Shown here piece after piece: positions 53,616-62,466 of a stretch of DNA of 64,000 nucleotides (the first letter of the stretch is position 1; each line of letters begins with the position of its first letter). This DNA comes from GCA-958296115 sp965222445 (GTDB lineage Bacteria; Chloroflexota; Dehalococcoidia; Lucifugimonadales; CAJWER01): contig CBDCTY010000002.1 in assembly GCA_965222445.1 (NCBI GenBank), forward strand, positions 558,001 to 622,000, in the 5' to 3' direction. Position numbers and translations under genes: made by a program. The notes beneath the pieces were generated by a model. It was not told the origin of the DNA, made no database searches, and worked only from the letters and a program-made list of their open reading frames with translations.

Positions 53616-54077
53616 TCAGCTCCGCTCGAACCTGCGGGCGATCAGCAGCACGCCCAGGAGTATGAGGAGCGCCGGCCAGAACTTGCCCCAATCGAGCCAT
53701 TCGAACAGGTCGAAGTTGTACCCCAGCGCCATGCCGCCGATCACCACGAGCACGAACCCGATTACCAAGCTCCTCCGACGCTTGTGGCTTTCGGCGTGGT
53801 TGCGCTCGAAAGCCGGGGGCGACTCGCGGTCGGCCGATGTCTCCCCATCGAATTGCGCCTGCTCTTCAGACGGCTCGGAGGATGGGGGAGAAAACCTCGT
53901 GGGCACAATTATGACCAGGGCGATGTAAGCCAGGAGGCCAACACCTGCTGACATGATGGCGACTATTACCCAGGCAATGCGAACCAGGGTCGAGTCTACG
54001 TCGAGGTATTCGGCCAGTCCACCCGATACGCCGGACAGCATCCGGTCGGACGTGCTCTTGTACAGGCGTTCCTTCAT
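53616..54077 (-). CDS. PspC domain membrane protein
   Basis: A 153-residue protein: a PspC domain (1-62: RLYKSTSDRMLSGVSGGLAEYLDVD, then a membrane helix), a charged linker, and two C-terminal membrane helices of the LiaI/DUF5668 type (about 105-150, ending WGKFWPALLILLGVLLIARR). PspC proteins sense membrane stress. The frame is open to 54143, but MKERLYKS at 54077 is the usual family start and has GGAGG just upstream. The LiaF-like gene follows at once. Confidence 0.85.
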   Translation of the reverse strand: MKERLYKSTSDRMLSGVSGGLAEYLDVDSTLVRIAWVIVAIMSAGVGLLAYIALVIIVPTRFSPPSSEPSEEQAQFDGETSADRESPPAFERNHAESHKRRRSLVIGFVLVVIGGMALGYNFDLFEWLDWGKFWPALLILLGVLLIARRFERS

Positions 54078-54151
54078 GGCTCCCTCCGGCTCGGCGCTCG
54101 TCGTAGACATAATAGCGAACCCCTGCGAATAGTGCGACACCAAAGCATCTT

Positions 54152-54538
54152 ATACCATTTCGTTTTGAGCGCGCCGTAAAGCCGTCATTCCCGCGAAGAG
54201 CCTGCCCCGTACGCGATACGGGGCGGGAACCCACTCCCTGGCCGCACATATACGGCGGCATCACGGTGACTTGGTATTATACCAATTTATTTTGAGCGCG
54301 CCCTAAACTCGTCATTCCCGCGAAGAGCCTGCCCCCGAGCAGTCGGGGGCGGGAACCCACTCCCTGGCCGCACATATACGGTCGTATCACGACTAATTGG
54401 TATTATACCAACTCATTTTGAGCGCGCCGTAAAGCCGTCATTCCCGCGAAGAGCCTGCCCCGTACGCGATACGGGGCGGGAACCCACTCCCTGGCTCCCT
54501 GGCCGCACATATACGGTCGCATCACGACTAATTGGTAT
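54152..54538 (+). mobile_element. head-to-tail array of three MITE-like repeats
   Basis: Copies at 54152-54277, 54279-54403 and 54405-54538 lie in the same orientation with a single T between neighbours. The first and third carry the CCCCGTA/TACGGGG hairpin, and the second carries CCCCCGA/TCGGGGG. Copies two and three end in TCACGACTAATTGGTAT, unlike the usual GGTGACTTGGTAT, and the third has a short CTGGCTCC duplication. The rest of 54078-54779 shows no gene. Confidence 0.9.
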
Positions 54539-54779
54539 TACTCGAACACCAGACGGCTCTCACCCGCTTAACGGCAAGAATGGCAGGAACGCGCAAGGCC
54601 CCCAGGGCAATCGCATTTAGGCCGACCTAGTGTCACTCTGGCGGAAAGACGGAGGCCTCACCGCTTAAATCGGTCTCTCAGGTGACGGAAATTGTCAGAT
54701 TCGGGCCGGATTCCCGCCTTATGCGGGGAGGATAAGAACATTGCAGTCAAAATGCGATTGCCCTGGCAAGGCCCCGCTC

Positions 54780-54808
54780 TTGACGGCTTGTCAGGCGTGA
54801 CTTACGCT
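54780..54808 (+). promoter_or_regulatory. putative dxs promoter
   Basis: TTGACG (54780-54785) and TACGCT (54803-54808) are 17 bp apart, about 60 nt before the dxs start. The -10 match is weak (three of six). Confidence 0.4.
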
Positions 54809-54867
54809 ACGTGTGGAAAGCTAGGCGCATTCGAGACGGCTACGCACACTTCGCAGGGAGGTGTTCC

Positions 54868-56781
54868 ATGGCTCCCCGTATCTTGGACCGGATCGACGAA
54901 CCGAGCAGCCTGAGAACACTTACTCTCGAAGAACTCGAACAGGTCGCTCAAGATGCGCGAGACATGATCATCTCCGTGATAACCGAGCGCGGCGGCCATC
55001 TGGCTTCGAACCTGGGCGTCGTCGAGCTCACGCTGGCGCTGCACCGCATGTTCGACAGCCCCAGGGACAGCATCGTCTGGGACACCACCAACCAGACCTA
55101 CACCCACAAGCTGGTGACGGGTCGGCGCGACGAGTTCCAGAACATTCGCCTGGAGGGCGGCCTTTCTGGATTCGGGGAGCCAAGCGAAAGCCCTCATGAC
55201 ACACTCTGCGCAGGGCACGCCGGCACCGGGCTTTCGATCGCCCTCGGCATAGCCGAAGCTGCCGCGAACCGCAAGACGGATTCATGGACCATAGCGGTCG
55301 TCGGGGACGGGGCGATGACCTCCGGCTCCAGCTTCGAGGCGCTTAACAACATCGTCCATCTCAACCCCGAGAATTTTGTCGTCATCCTCAACGACAACGG
55401 AATGTCCATCTCGGAGAACATCGGCTTCCTCACCAACTGGCGCAAGCGGCTGATCACTCACCCCGAATTCAACGCAATGATCGGGCGGATGAAGGCCCTT
55501 TCGAAAAAAGTGCCCACCGGCGAGCTGATGTACCGCATCGTCAAGAGGTTCAATACCGGACTTGCCGGTCTCATCGTCCCCACCATGTTCTGGACGGAGA
55601 TGGGGTTCCACTACCTGGGCCCCGTGGACGGCCACGACTTCAAGCAGCTGGAAGAGACCCTCCGACAGGCCAGAACGCCGACCGGCTCGGTGCCCCTGAT
55701 ACACGTGGTGACACACAAGGGCCACGGATACGAGCCCGCCGAGGACGACCCCGTCAGATTCCACCAGCCAAGCTCGCCGCTGGGAGACTCGTCGGGCGCA
55801 CCCACGTACTCGAAGGTCTTCGCCCAGACAATCACAGAGCTCATGCGCCGCGACGATTCCGTCGTCGGCATAAGCGCGGCGATGCTCGAAGGTACCGGAC
55901 TGGCGGAAGTACAGCGCGACTTTCCGGACAGGGTCTTCGACGTCGGCATTGCGGAGCAACACGCCGCCAGCATGGCGGCGGGAATGGCATCGAACGGACT
56001 CAACCCCTTCGTTTCGATCTACTCCACGTTCATGCAACGCGCTTTCGACCAGATAGTCCACGACATCTGCTTGCAGAATCTGCCGGTCACGCTGATCGCA
56101 GACCGCGCAGGCATCGTCGGCGAGGACGGCAAGACACATCACGGCGCATTCGACATCTCGTACCTGCGGTGCCTACCCAACGCCATCGTTGCGGCGCCTA
56201 TGGACGAGAACGAGCTACAGCATCTCGTATACACCGCCTACAGGCACAAGGGACCCTTCGCCATCCGCATCGCGAGGGGAGCGGCTACCGGGGCCCCTCT
56301 CGACACCGATCTCCGCGAGCTGCCCATCGGCAAGGGCGCCGTGATCCGCGAGGGCAGCGACGTCGTGGTCTTCGCCTTGGGCAAACCGGCCAGCGCAGCG
56401 GTGGAGGCGGCGGAAATACTCGCCGAGCACGGCATCTCATGCGGAGTCGTGAACCCGATCTTCGTAAAGCCCCTCGACGTCGATCTGCTACTGGACGCGG
56501 CGCGAAGCGTCGGTCGTATACTGACGGTAGAAGAGAACGTGCTCGCCGGAGGGTTCGGCTCCGCCGTGCTTGAAGCCCTCTCCGAAGCAGGGCTGGAGGA
56601 CGTGGCCATCCACCGCATCGGGATGCCGGACTCCTTCATAGAGCACGGCACTGCGGCTGACCAACGGCGCCAGCTGCAGCTGGACGCCCAGGGCATCGTC
56701 GATCGGGCCCTGAGCGTATTCTTCCCCGAGGCGGCATCTCGCGCGGGCGGAGCTGTTCGTGAGGTGGCGGCGAGGGCCTAG
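54868..56781 (+). CDS. dxs: 1-deoxy-D-xylulose-5-phosphate synthase
   Basis: A 637-residue Dxs, the ThDP enzyme that joins pyruvate and glyceraldehyde 3-phosphate to start the MEP isoprenoid route. HLASNLGVVELTLALH and GHAGTGLSIALG, the ThDP/Mg motif GDGAMTSG...ILNDN, and the catalytic glutamate in FDVGIAEQHA are present, followed by the transketolase C-terminal domain. GDGAMTSG replaces the common GDGALTGG, a mild variation. ATG 54868 has GGGAGG 6 nt upstream. It is a single-gene unit between MITE copies; other MEP genes are not in view. Confidence 0.95.
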   Translation: MAPRILDRIDEPSSLRTLTLEELEQVAQDARDMIISVITERGGHLASNLGVVELTLALHRMFDSPRDSIVWDTTNQTYTHKLVTGRRDEFQNIRLEGGLSGFGEPSESPHDTLCAGHAGTGLSIALGIAEAAANRKTDSWTIAVVGDGAMTSGSSFEALNNIVHLNPENFVVILNDNGMSISENIGFLTNWRKRLITHPEFNAMIGRMKALSKKVPTGELMYRIVKRFNTGLAGLIVPTMFWTEMGFHYLGPVDGHDFKQLEETLRQARTPTGSVPLIHVVTHKGHGYEPAEDDPVRFHQPSSPLGDSSGAPTYSKVFAQTITELMRRDDSVVGISAAMLEGTGLAEVQRDFPDRVFDVGIAEQHAASMAAGMASNGLNPFVSIYSTFMQRAFDQIVHDICLQNLPVTLIADRAGIVGEDGKTHHGAFDISYLRCLPNAIVAAPMDENELQHLVYTAYRHKGPFAIRIARGAATGAPLDTDLRELPIGKGAVIREGSDVVVFALGKPASAAVEAAEILAEHGISCGVVNPIFVKPLDVDLLLDAARSVGRILTVEENVLAGGFGSAVLEALSEAGLEDVAIHRIGMPDSFIEHGTAADQRRQLQLDAQGIVDRALSVFFPEAASRAGGAVREVAARA

Positions 56782-56847
56782 CGCATAAACCGGGCACCCC
56801 ACCATACCCTGCGGCTTGACCAGAGGCCGTGGCTGTGGCGCCTCCTT

Positions 56848-56949
56848 ATACCAATTTATTTTGAGCGCGCCGTAAAGCCGTCATTCCCGCGAAGGCGGGA
56901 ACCCACTCCCTGGCCGCACATATACGGCGGCATCACGGTGACTTGGTAT
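56848..56949 (+). mobile_element. MITE-like repeat, short form
   Basis: ATACCAATTTATTTTGAG to TTGGTAT with only the CCCGCGAAGGCGGG core. It lies between the convergent dxs and nucleoside deoxyribosyltransferase genes. Confidence 0.85.
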
Positions 56950-56986
56950 TAGATCACGCCACCAGAAGCCGCTTTGCCGCCCTCAT

Positions 56987-57451
56987 TTAGGGGCGCTTCG
57001 CCCATCGCGCCAGCGCCTTATCCGGGGAGGATATCTCCTCCACTGAGGTGTAGAAGTAGTCCCGCCAGCCCTCCCTGGGCATCCCCGTGAACAGCATCAG
57101 GTTGAGAGGGTACATCTCGCTTTCGACGACGCGACGGAAGTCATCCCGGAACAGGAACGTGGGCTTCCTCAGCGCGATCGCCATGCCCAACTCCACCATC
57201 ACCCCTTCGTCTGGTGGGACGCCGTTGACGATGGCGAAGATCGCGTCCGACGCCTCCACGTCACTGAAATCGCTCTGGCCAACCCGGTACGCCCAACCCG
57301 ACTCCAGGAAGTCTATCTGGTTGTTCCGGGCGAACGGCTCCCAGACCTCCAGTCCAAGCCCCTCCAATGCAGCCACGATCGGCGGCAGAAGCACCTGCTT
57401 CTGTTGGGTCGAGAAGCCGTAGGGATTGGCCAGATAGATGCTCTTGCTCAT
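56987..57451 (-). CDS. nucleoside 2-deoxyribosyltransferase family protein
   Basis: A 154-residue protein with the family pattern: N-terminal SIYLANPYGFS, DVEASDAIFAIVNG and DEGVMVELGMAIALRKPTFLFRDD, in which the glutamate of VELG is the catalytic nucleophile type. These enzymes exchange bases between deoxyribonucleosides in salvage, or hydrolyse them. Length matches the family. The ribosome site is weak (GTGAG). It is not clearly in an operon: the next gene upstream is 67 nt away in the same direction. Confidence 0.85.
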   Translation of the reverse strand: MSKSIYLANPYGFSTQQKQVLLPPIVAALEGLGLEVWEPFARNNQIDFLESGWAYRVGQSDFSDVEASDAIFAIVNGVPPDEGVMVELGMAIALRKPTFLFRDDFRRVVESEMYPLNLMLFTGMPREGWRDYFYTSVEEISSPDKALARWAKRP

Positions 57452-57518
57452 CTCACAATGCTGTGAAACCGGGAGCGGGCATGCGGCTCGCTATGGATCC
57501 AAGCCATGCTTTCGACGG

Positions 57519-58361
57519 CTATACGGCCAGCCCATAGAAATCGATGGCGTTGCGGCCCATGAGCTTGGCCCGTTCTTCATCCCCGATGCCGCCGACGGCC
57601 TCCAGGGCAGCCTTGACCACGTCGTCGTAGCTCGAAGCGAGCAGGCACACGGGCCAGTCGCTGCCGAACATCAGCCGGTCGAAGCCGAAGATGTCGACGA
57701 CGTGGCGCACGTACGGCTTCAGGTCGTCGGGCTTCCAGTTGGCGTGGTCGGCCTCCGTTACCATGCCGGAGACCTTGCAGTAGACTCCCGGTATCTCGGC
57801 TACCCTCGCTATGTCGGAGGCCCAGGGGTCCATGCCGCCGCTCGCTATCGGGGGCTTCGAAATGTGATCGATCACCATCTTCAGGCCCGGAACCTTGTCG
57901 GCGATAGGGAGAACGTGCGGGAGTTGGTGCGGCCTTGTCAGGACGTCGTATCTGATACCGCGGTCCGCGAGCTCCCTGAGCCCCCGGATCGACGCCGGGC
58001 GGGTAAGCCATGCCTGGTCCGGGTCGTGCTCCACCCCGTGGCGAACGCCGACGAGCCCGGGCCGACTCATCAGCTCGTCGAGCACACGGCCGACGCCCGG
58101 GTCCACCAGGTCGACCCATACGACGGCGCCCGCAATGAAGTCGTCGGACTCGGCCAGGTCTACGAGCCATCTCGCCTCATCGAGCGATTCGTGGGCCTGC
58201 ACCAGGACAGTCCTGTCGATGCCGTTCCGTTTTAGGAGGGGCCGCATGTCGTCCGGCAGATAGTTCCTCTTCAGGACATTGTCCCCGGGCGGCATCCATG
58301 CGTAGTGCATCCGGTCGAGGTCCCAGAAGTGGTGATGGCTGTCGACCTTCACGTCCGCCAT
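57519..58361 (-). CDS. amidohydrolase-2 family lactonase-like protein
   Basis: A 280-residue TIM-barrel hydrolase of COG3618 (L-fuconolactonase/2-pyrone-4,6-dicarboxylate lactonase group). HHHFWD (9-14) opens the barrel, VQAHESL, VIDHISKPP with the catalytic-type His, and FGSDWPV with Asp close it. Such enzymes open sugar lactones. It starts 4 nt after the L-rhamnose-mutarotase-like gene and has GGGGAG 7 nt before ATG 58361. This points to deoxysugar (fucose/rhamnose) breakdown through aldonolactones, a fit with the sugar-acid dehydratases at 16-18.6 kb. Confidence 0.8.
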   Translation of the reverse strand: MADVKVDSHHHFWDLDRMHYAWMPPGDNVLKRNYLPDDMRPLLKRNGIDRTVLVQAHESLDEARWLVDLAESDDFIAGAVVWVDLVDPGVGRVLDELMSRPGLVGVRHGVEHDPDQAWLTRPASIRGLRELADRGIRYDVLTRPHQLPHVLPIADKVPGLKMVIDHISKPPIASGGMDPWASDIARVAEIPGVYCKVSGMVTEADHANWKPDDLKPYVRHVVDIFGFDRLMFGSDWPVCLLASSYDDVVKAALEAVGGIGDEERAKLMGRNAIDFYGLAV

Positions 58362-58365
58362 GTGG

Positions 58366-58713
58366 TCACTCCCCGCCGAACCAGTCTACGTCGAACACCT
58401 CTTCCATTAGGTCCCACCACTCGCCGGGTCCGGCGGCCGGCGCCCTCTGCTGGAAGTTTCGCATCAGCACATCCCACTCCTTCGCCCTGCCCGTCTCCAT
58501 GTACGTGGCGAAGTCGCGTCCGGGCTCGAAGTCGTCCGGCGTCTCCAGGTACATGAAGAGCCGGTTGCCGCTCAGGAATATCTTCATCTTCGTGATCCCG
58601 AGACCCCTGAGGCCCTCGATCACGTCGGGCCACACGGCCCGGTGGTACTCCTTGTACTCGGCGATGACGGCTGGATCGTCCTTCAGGTCCAGGGCCATAC
58701 CGTACGACTTCAT
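58366..58713 (-). CDS. L-rhamnose mutarotase family protein
   Basis: A 115-residue dimeric alpha-beta-barrel protein of the RhaM/DUF718 type. It begins YGMALDLKDDPAVIAEYKEYH with the catalytic-type histidine, then NRLFMYLETPDDF, and ends PAAGPGEWWDLMEEVF, including the conserved tryptophan pair. RhaM interconverts anomers of L-rhamnose or related deoxysugars. It lies 15 nt after the alanine-racemase-fold gene and 4 nt before the lactonase-like gene. Confidence 0.88.
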   Translation of the reverse strand: MKSYGMALDLKDDPAVIAEYKEYHRAVWPDVIEGLRGLGITKMKIFLSGNRLFMYLETPDDFEPGRDFATYMETGRAKEWDVLMRNFQQRAPAAGPGEWWDLMEEVFDVDWFGGE

Positions 58714-58728
58714 CGGCGTGCTCCGTGT

Positions 58729-59838
58729 TTAGCGGTAGTGGCCGCGGGCGGGCAGGTCCCATATTGCCTCGAGAGCGCCGCCCCGAATCGCGAACAGGTA
58801 GTCGTGAACGTTGACGGAGCCCCCGACATCCATCGGTACGCACCATATCCGGTCGCCCAGTTTCAGCCCGTGGTCGAGGTCCTCGGGGACCTGTATGCCA
58901 CCGTGCTCGGCGCTGAGCCCACGACAAACTGCGCCTTCAATTCCTTCGACGCCTGGATTGCCCGCGTCCCCGCCTATGGCCTTGCGGCCTCCGTCCGTGA
59001 TGATGTTGCCAGGTTCAGGCATGCTCGTCACACAGGTCATAACCCTGCCCGCATTCTCGAACTGCGGACGGTGCGCCCTGTACTTCTCGTCCATGAGGGC
59101 ATACGACCCCGCCGGCACCTCGGTTACGCCTTCGACAGCGCCGACAATTTCGTAGTTGTGGGTACCGCCAATGCTGAGGACTTCCACACCCACGCCCGCG
59201 GCCTCTACGGCCTCCCGTGTGTCCACCATGACCTGAGTCCACTTGAGCGACTCGGCCTCGAGCTCGTCCTTACTGTCGCGGAGAATCGTGCCCTCGAACG
59301 TCATCAGACCGACGAAAGCGAGGCCTCCGGCTGCATCCACTACCCGCGCCAGATCGACCGCCGGGGCTCCGGGATCCACGCCCATGCCGTTCTGACCGGT
59401 CCGGACGTATACGACGACGTTCAGGGTGACGGCTCCTGCCGTTGCGGCCTCCGATAGCGCATCGACTGCCGCAGGGCTATCGACGGCGACGGTGACCCTG
59501 GCCGTACGCGCAACAGCGCACAGCCGCCGGGCCTTGAGAGGGGAGGAGATCACGTTGGCGACGAATATGTCCCCAAAGCCGTATCTGGCAAACACCTCGG
59601 CCTGGCCTATGGTGGCCGTTGCGATACCCGCGACAGTCCCTCCGGCCGCCAGCTGCCTGTGAGCTATGGCCGGGCTGCCGTGCCCGCTGACGTGGGGCCG
59701 CAGGCTCACGGCCTGGTCCCGAAAGAATGACGCCGCCGTCTCGATGTTCCGGTCGAGCTTCTCGACGTCGACGACAAATGCCGGGGTGTCCAGCTCCGCC
59801 TCAGACGTTCCAATCGGCTTGGATATAGGTCGTTCCAT
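58729..59838 (-). CDS. alanine-racemase-fold (D-threonine aldolase-like) protein lacking the PLP lysine
   Basis: A 369-residue fold-III barrel plus C-terminal beta domain, like D-threonine aldolase and D-serine dehydratase. The start ELDTPAFVVDVEKLDRNI and SIGGTHNYE are typical. In the family the PLP lysine is in RPHxKTHK; here it reads RPHVSGHG (47-54), so both lysines are missing. The metal motif near the end, usually P-x-H-x-C, reads PMDVGG (335-340). The changes involve many bases, so a sequencing error is unlikely. It may bind a ligand without PLP chemistry. ATG 59838 has GGAG 10 nt upstream. First gene of the deoxysugar-type cluster. Confidence 0.75.
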   Translation of the reverse strand: MERPISKPIGTSEAELDTPAFVVDVEKLDRNIETAASFFRDQAVSLRPHVSGHGSPAIAHRQLAAGGTVAGIATATIGQAEVFARYGFGDIFVANVISSPLKARRLCAVARTARVTVAVDSPAAVDALSEAATAGAVTLNVVVYVRTGQNGMGVDPGAPAVDLARVVDAAGGLAFVGLMTFEGTILRDSKDELEAESLKWTQVMVDTREAVEAAGVGVEVLSIGGTHNYEIVGAVEGVTEVPAGSYALMDEKYRAHRPQFENAGRVMTCVTSMPEPGNIITDGGRKAIGGDAGNPGVEGIEGAVCRGLSAEHGGIQVPEDLDHGLKLGDRIWCVPMDVGGSVNVHDYLFAIRGGALEAIWDLPARGHYR

Positions 59839-60063
59839 GAAGTTGCTGCTCCGAAGGCGTTCAAACGTCCGGTAACCTGTGCGCGGTCGACCGCAAGGCG
59901 GGCTAGAGAATAGCACACCGGCTTCGGCACAGTCCATCGTGGCCGCCGCCGCATTGGGGAAGGAAGGGAGAAGGGGTTTCTTGCCGTTTGCCTGCCCTCT
60001 GAGGCGTGTTACCATCCCAAGCGGTAGACAAGGTACGCAAACTGGCGCGGAATTCTCGGCACA

Positions 60064-60600
60064 GTGGCACAAGGCTCACATCCCACAGACGGCATCTCCT
60101 TGATCGAAGGCGAGCGCGTCGATTCGACCTTAAACCTGAACGGCGTACTTGGAAGGGATCGCTCCGACACCCTCGTCCTGACCGACAGGCGGCTAATACA
60201 CGTCGGCGCTGCCGGAAGGAGCCGCACGGCGTCCTTCGTGGCCATCAACGACGTAACCTCTATCGAAGTGACGAACACGAGGCGCCGGAGCTTGGGTGGA
60301 CTGGCCTGGGCCGCGGCGGCCCTGCTTATTGCGGCCATCGTGTGGTCCATCTGGGACCACCAGGTATTCTCCCCCCTTGCGGCCGCCATCCTGGCGGGAA
60401 TGGGCATCTACCTGGGGGCCGACAGGCTGTGGGGCCATGACAGCGTACGGGCCACTTTCCGCTCCGCCCAGGAGGAGATCGGCATCTCCATCGAGGACGC
60501 GGGAGGAGAAGCCGATACTCAGATCAACACACTTGCCAACCGCCTCTTCGAGCTGAAGGACGCGGTGAAGCCCGGCTTGCGAAAGTTCGCTCCTCGCTGA
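60064..60600 (+). CDS. PH-like plus two-TM membrane protein, function unknown
   Basis: A 178-residue protein. An N-terminal bacterial-PH-like beta domain (about 10-72: LTDRRLIHVG, VAINDVTSIEV) is followed by two membrane helices (about 78-95, 100-118) and a soluble C-terminal strand region (DSVRATFRSAQ). The pattern is common in small bacterial membrane proteins of unknown role. The start is GTG 60064 with no clear ribosome site. It diverges from the alanine-racemase-fold gene and converges on tsaD. Confidence 0.6.
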   Translation: MAQGSHPTDGISLIEGERVDSTLNLNGVLGRDRSDTLVLTDRRLIHVGAAGRSRTASFVAINDVTSIEVTNTRRRSLGGLAWAAAALLIAAIVWSIWDHQVFSPLAAAILAGMGIYLGADRLWGHDSVRATFRSAQEEIGISIEDAGGEADTQINTLANRLFELKDAVKPGLRKFAPR

Positions 60601-60619
60601 AGCTCCGCCCCCGGAATAC

Positions 60620-61651
60620 TTAGCCCAACCGCAGCCGCGGCTCCACGTCCATGCCCCATTGGTATTCCGAGCCGCCACGCAGGTGGAACCACCCCGCAGC
60701 GCCTATCATCGCCCCGTTGTCGGTGCACAGCGCCGGGACCGGGATGACCACCTGGACGGGAGACACCGCCAGCAGCTCGCGTCTGAGGGCAGTGTTGGCA
60801 GCGACGCCCCCGCCGAGGATGACGCCCCGGACACGGTACTTGCGCGCGGCCTCGACGACACGCATCACGATCGAGTCCACCACGGCATCCTGGAACGCCG
60901 CGGCCATCTCGGCCACCTCTCCGGCGTCGAGCTCCGAGCCCTCCGCGGGCGGGTACCAGCCTCTCTCCTCGGCCCTTCTCACCAGCGCCGTCTTGAGGCC
61001 GCTGAAGCTGAAGTCCAGCGAGTCCTTCACTCGGGGCCTGGGCAGCTTCGGCTCCGTACCGTGGCTCGACTCCGCGGCCTTCTGGATGGCGGGGCCGCCC
61101 GGAAATCCCAGCCGCAGCACGCGGGCCGCCTTGTCAAATGCCTCTCCCGCCGCGTCGTCGCGCGTCCGCCCGACAAGCGTGTACAGGCCGTGCCCCCGCA
61201 TGAGGACCAGGTCCGTATGACCGCCCGAAGCGATCAGGCACAGGAGCGGGAAGCCCGGCTCGGCCTCGGGGTCGGAATCATCGAGCCAAGCAGCGTATAC
61301 ATGCCCTTCGAGATGATTGACCCCGACCAGCGGGAGTCCTTCCGCCAGGGCCAGCCCTTTCGCAGCGTTGACGCCCACCAGCAGCGATCCAGCGAGCCCC
61401 GGGCCGTTCGTGACGGCAATGCCGTCCAGTTCGCCGAGCCGCAGACCCGCGTCGCCGAGCGCCTGCCGCACCACAGGCACGAGCGTCACGAGATGCTGCC
61501 GGGACGCCACTTCCGGGACTATCCCGCCATACTTCGCGTGGAGCTGCGCCTGGGAAGCCACGACGTTCGAGAGGATGCAGCGGCCGTCCTCGACCACGGA
61601 CGCGGCAGTCTCGTCGCAGGACGTCTCTAGACCGAGTATCTTCACGGACAT
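60620..61651 (-). CDS. tsaD: tRNA threonylcarbamoyladenosine synthase subunit TsaD
   Basis: A 343-residue TsaD/Kae1 ATPase that transfers threonylcarbamoyl to A37 of ANN-decoding tRNAs. ILGLETSCDET at the start, metal histidines H113 and H117 (NHLEGH), SGGHTDLV, DFSFSGLKTA and the late CTDNGAMIGAAG aspartate are complete. ATG 61651 gives the canonical start. The frame runs on into the MITE at 61719-61844, so the longer version is rejected. TsaB, TsaC and TsaE are not in view. Confidence 0.95.
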   Translation of the reverse strand: MSVKILGLETSCDETAASVVEDGRCILSNVVASQAQLHAKYGGIVPEVASRQHLVTLVPVVRQALGDAGLRLGELDGIAVTNGPGLAGSLLVGVNAAKGLALAEGLPLVGVNHLEGHVYAAWLDDSDPEAEPGFPLLCLIASGGHTDLVLMRGHGLYTLVGRTRDDAAGEAFDKAARVLRLGFPGGPAIQKAAESSHGTEPKLPRPRVKDSLDFSFSGLKTALVRRAEERGWYPPAEGSELDAGEVAEMAAAFQDAVVDSIVMRVVEAARKYRVRGVILGGGVAANTALRRELLAVSPVQVVIPVPALCTDNGAMIGAAGWFHLRGGSEYQWGMDVEPRLRLG

Positions 61652-61718
61652 TTTCCGAGTCGGATGGACACGATTCATGGTAGTCCACACAGCGACGGCG
61701 CGCCACACCGCCCATCTC

Positions 61719-61844
61719 ATACCATTTCGTTTTGAGCGCGCCGTAAAGCCGTCATTCCCGCGAAGAGCCTGCCCCGTACTCGATACGGGGCGGGAACCCA
61801 CTCCCTGGCCGCACATATACGGCGGCATCACGGTGACTTGGTAT
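61719..61844 (+). mobile_element. MITE-like repeat, long form
   Basis: ATACCATTTCGTTTTGAG to TTGGTAT with the CCCCGTA-CTCGA-TACGGGG hairpin, sitting in the gap between the divergent tsaD and cupredoxin genes. Confidence 0.85.
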
Positions 61845-61984
61845 CAGATCCGCCTGTGGCTAGGCTGCTCGGCTGACTCTCATTGACCCTTAGTGGGGCC
61901 GGTGGTACACTTCCAGCCGCGCCCGGAGGCTATTGACATGACCGGGCCTTTGTACCGTGCGCAGGATGCGCCAGGGAGACTTAG

Positions 61985-62377
61985 ATGTCCAGAGTTCTCG
62001 CAATAGCGGTGGCGCTAATCGCGCTCTTCTCGTTGGCTTGTGGGTTCACCGCCGAGAAGCCCACTCCTACGCCCAGCCCGACCGAGGTGCCGATACCCGA
62101 GGGCGCTACCGTAGTGGAGCACGGAATCAGCAGCACCCCTATGTCCCATATGGGCGCCACGATCAAGGCCGGCGACTTCGTCCGGTGGACCAACAATTCG
62201 GGCCTGGCGCACACCGTTACGCACACACCAACCGTGGGCGGCGTGTCGAAGATCTTCGATACCTATCTTCAATCGGAAGACTCGTTCGTCTACCACTTCA
62301 AAGAGCCGGGCGAGTACCGTTACGCCTGCACGATTCACCCTGTACAGATGTGGGCGATCATCACCGTCACCCAGTAG
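61985..62377 (+). CDS. cupredoxin-domain lipoprotein
   Basis: A 130-residue lipoprotein: signal with lipobox SLAC (C19), a proline/threonine linker (25-38), then a plastocyanin-like domain. Type 1 copper ligands are visible as H76 or H80 (AHTVTH), C115, H118 and M122 (CTIHPVQM). Such proteins shuttle electrons at the outer face of the membrane. ATG 61985 has GGGAGA upstream. It precedes lepB by 89 nt. No copper oxidase gene is in the window, so the partner is unknown. Confidence 0.85.
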   Translation: MSRVLAIAVALIALFSLACGFTAEKPTPTPSPTEVPIPEGATVVEHGISSTPMSHMGATIKAGDFVRWTNNSGLAHTVTHTPTVGGVSKIFDTYLQSEDSFVYHFKEPGEYRYACTIHPVQMWAIITVTQ

Positions 62378-62466
62378 CTCTGCGGCCTGAGACCGAGCCC
62401 CCGTCCTCCGCGATGCGTTGATTTGGGCTGGAACCGGCGTCGACGCGGGGCTGCGGCAGAAGAACC

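Noticed and set aside
54600..54860. TPP riboswitch before dxs
   Set aside because: The CTGAGA and ACCTGAT-type boxes and the matching helices are absent.
61651..61831. 60-residue N-terminal extension of TsaD
   Set aside because: Those codons are the dispersed repeat and a spacer; MSVKILGLETSCDE is the standard start.
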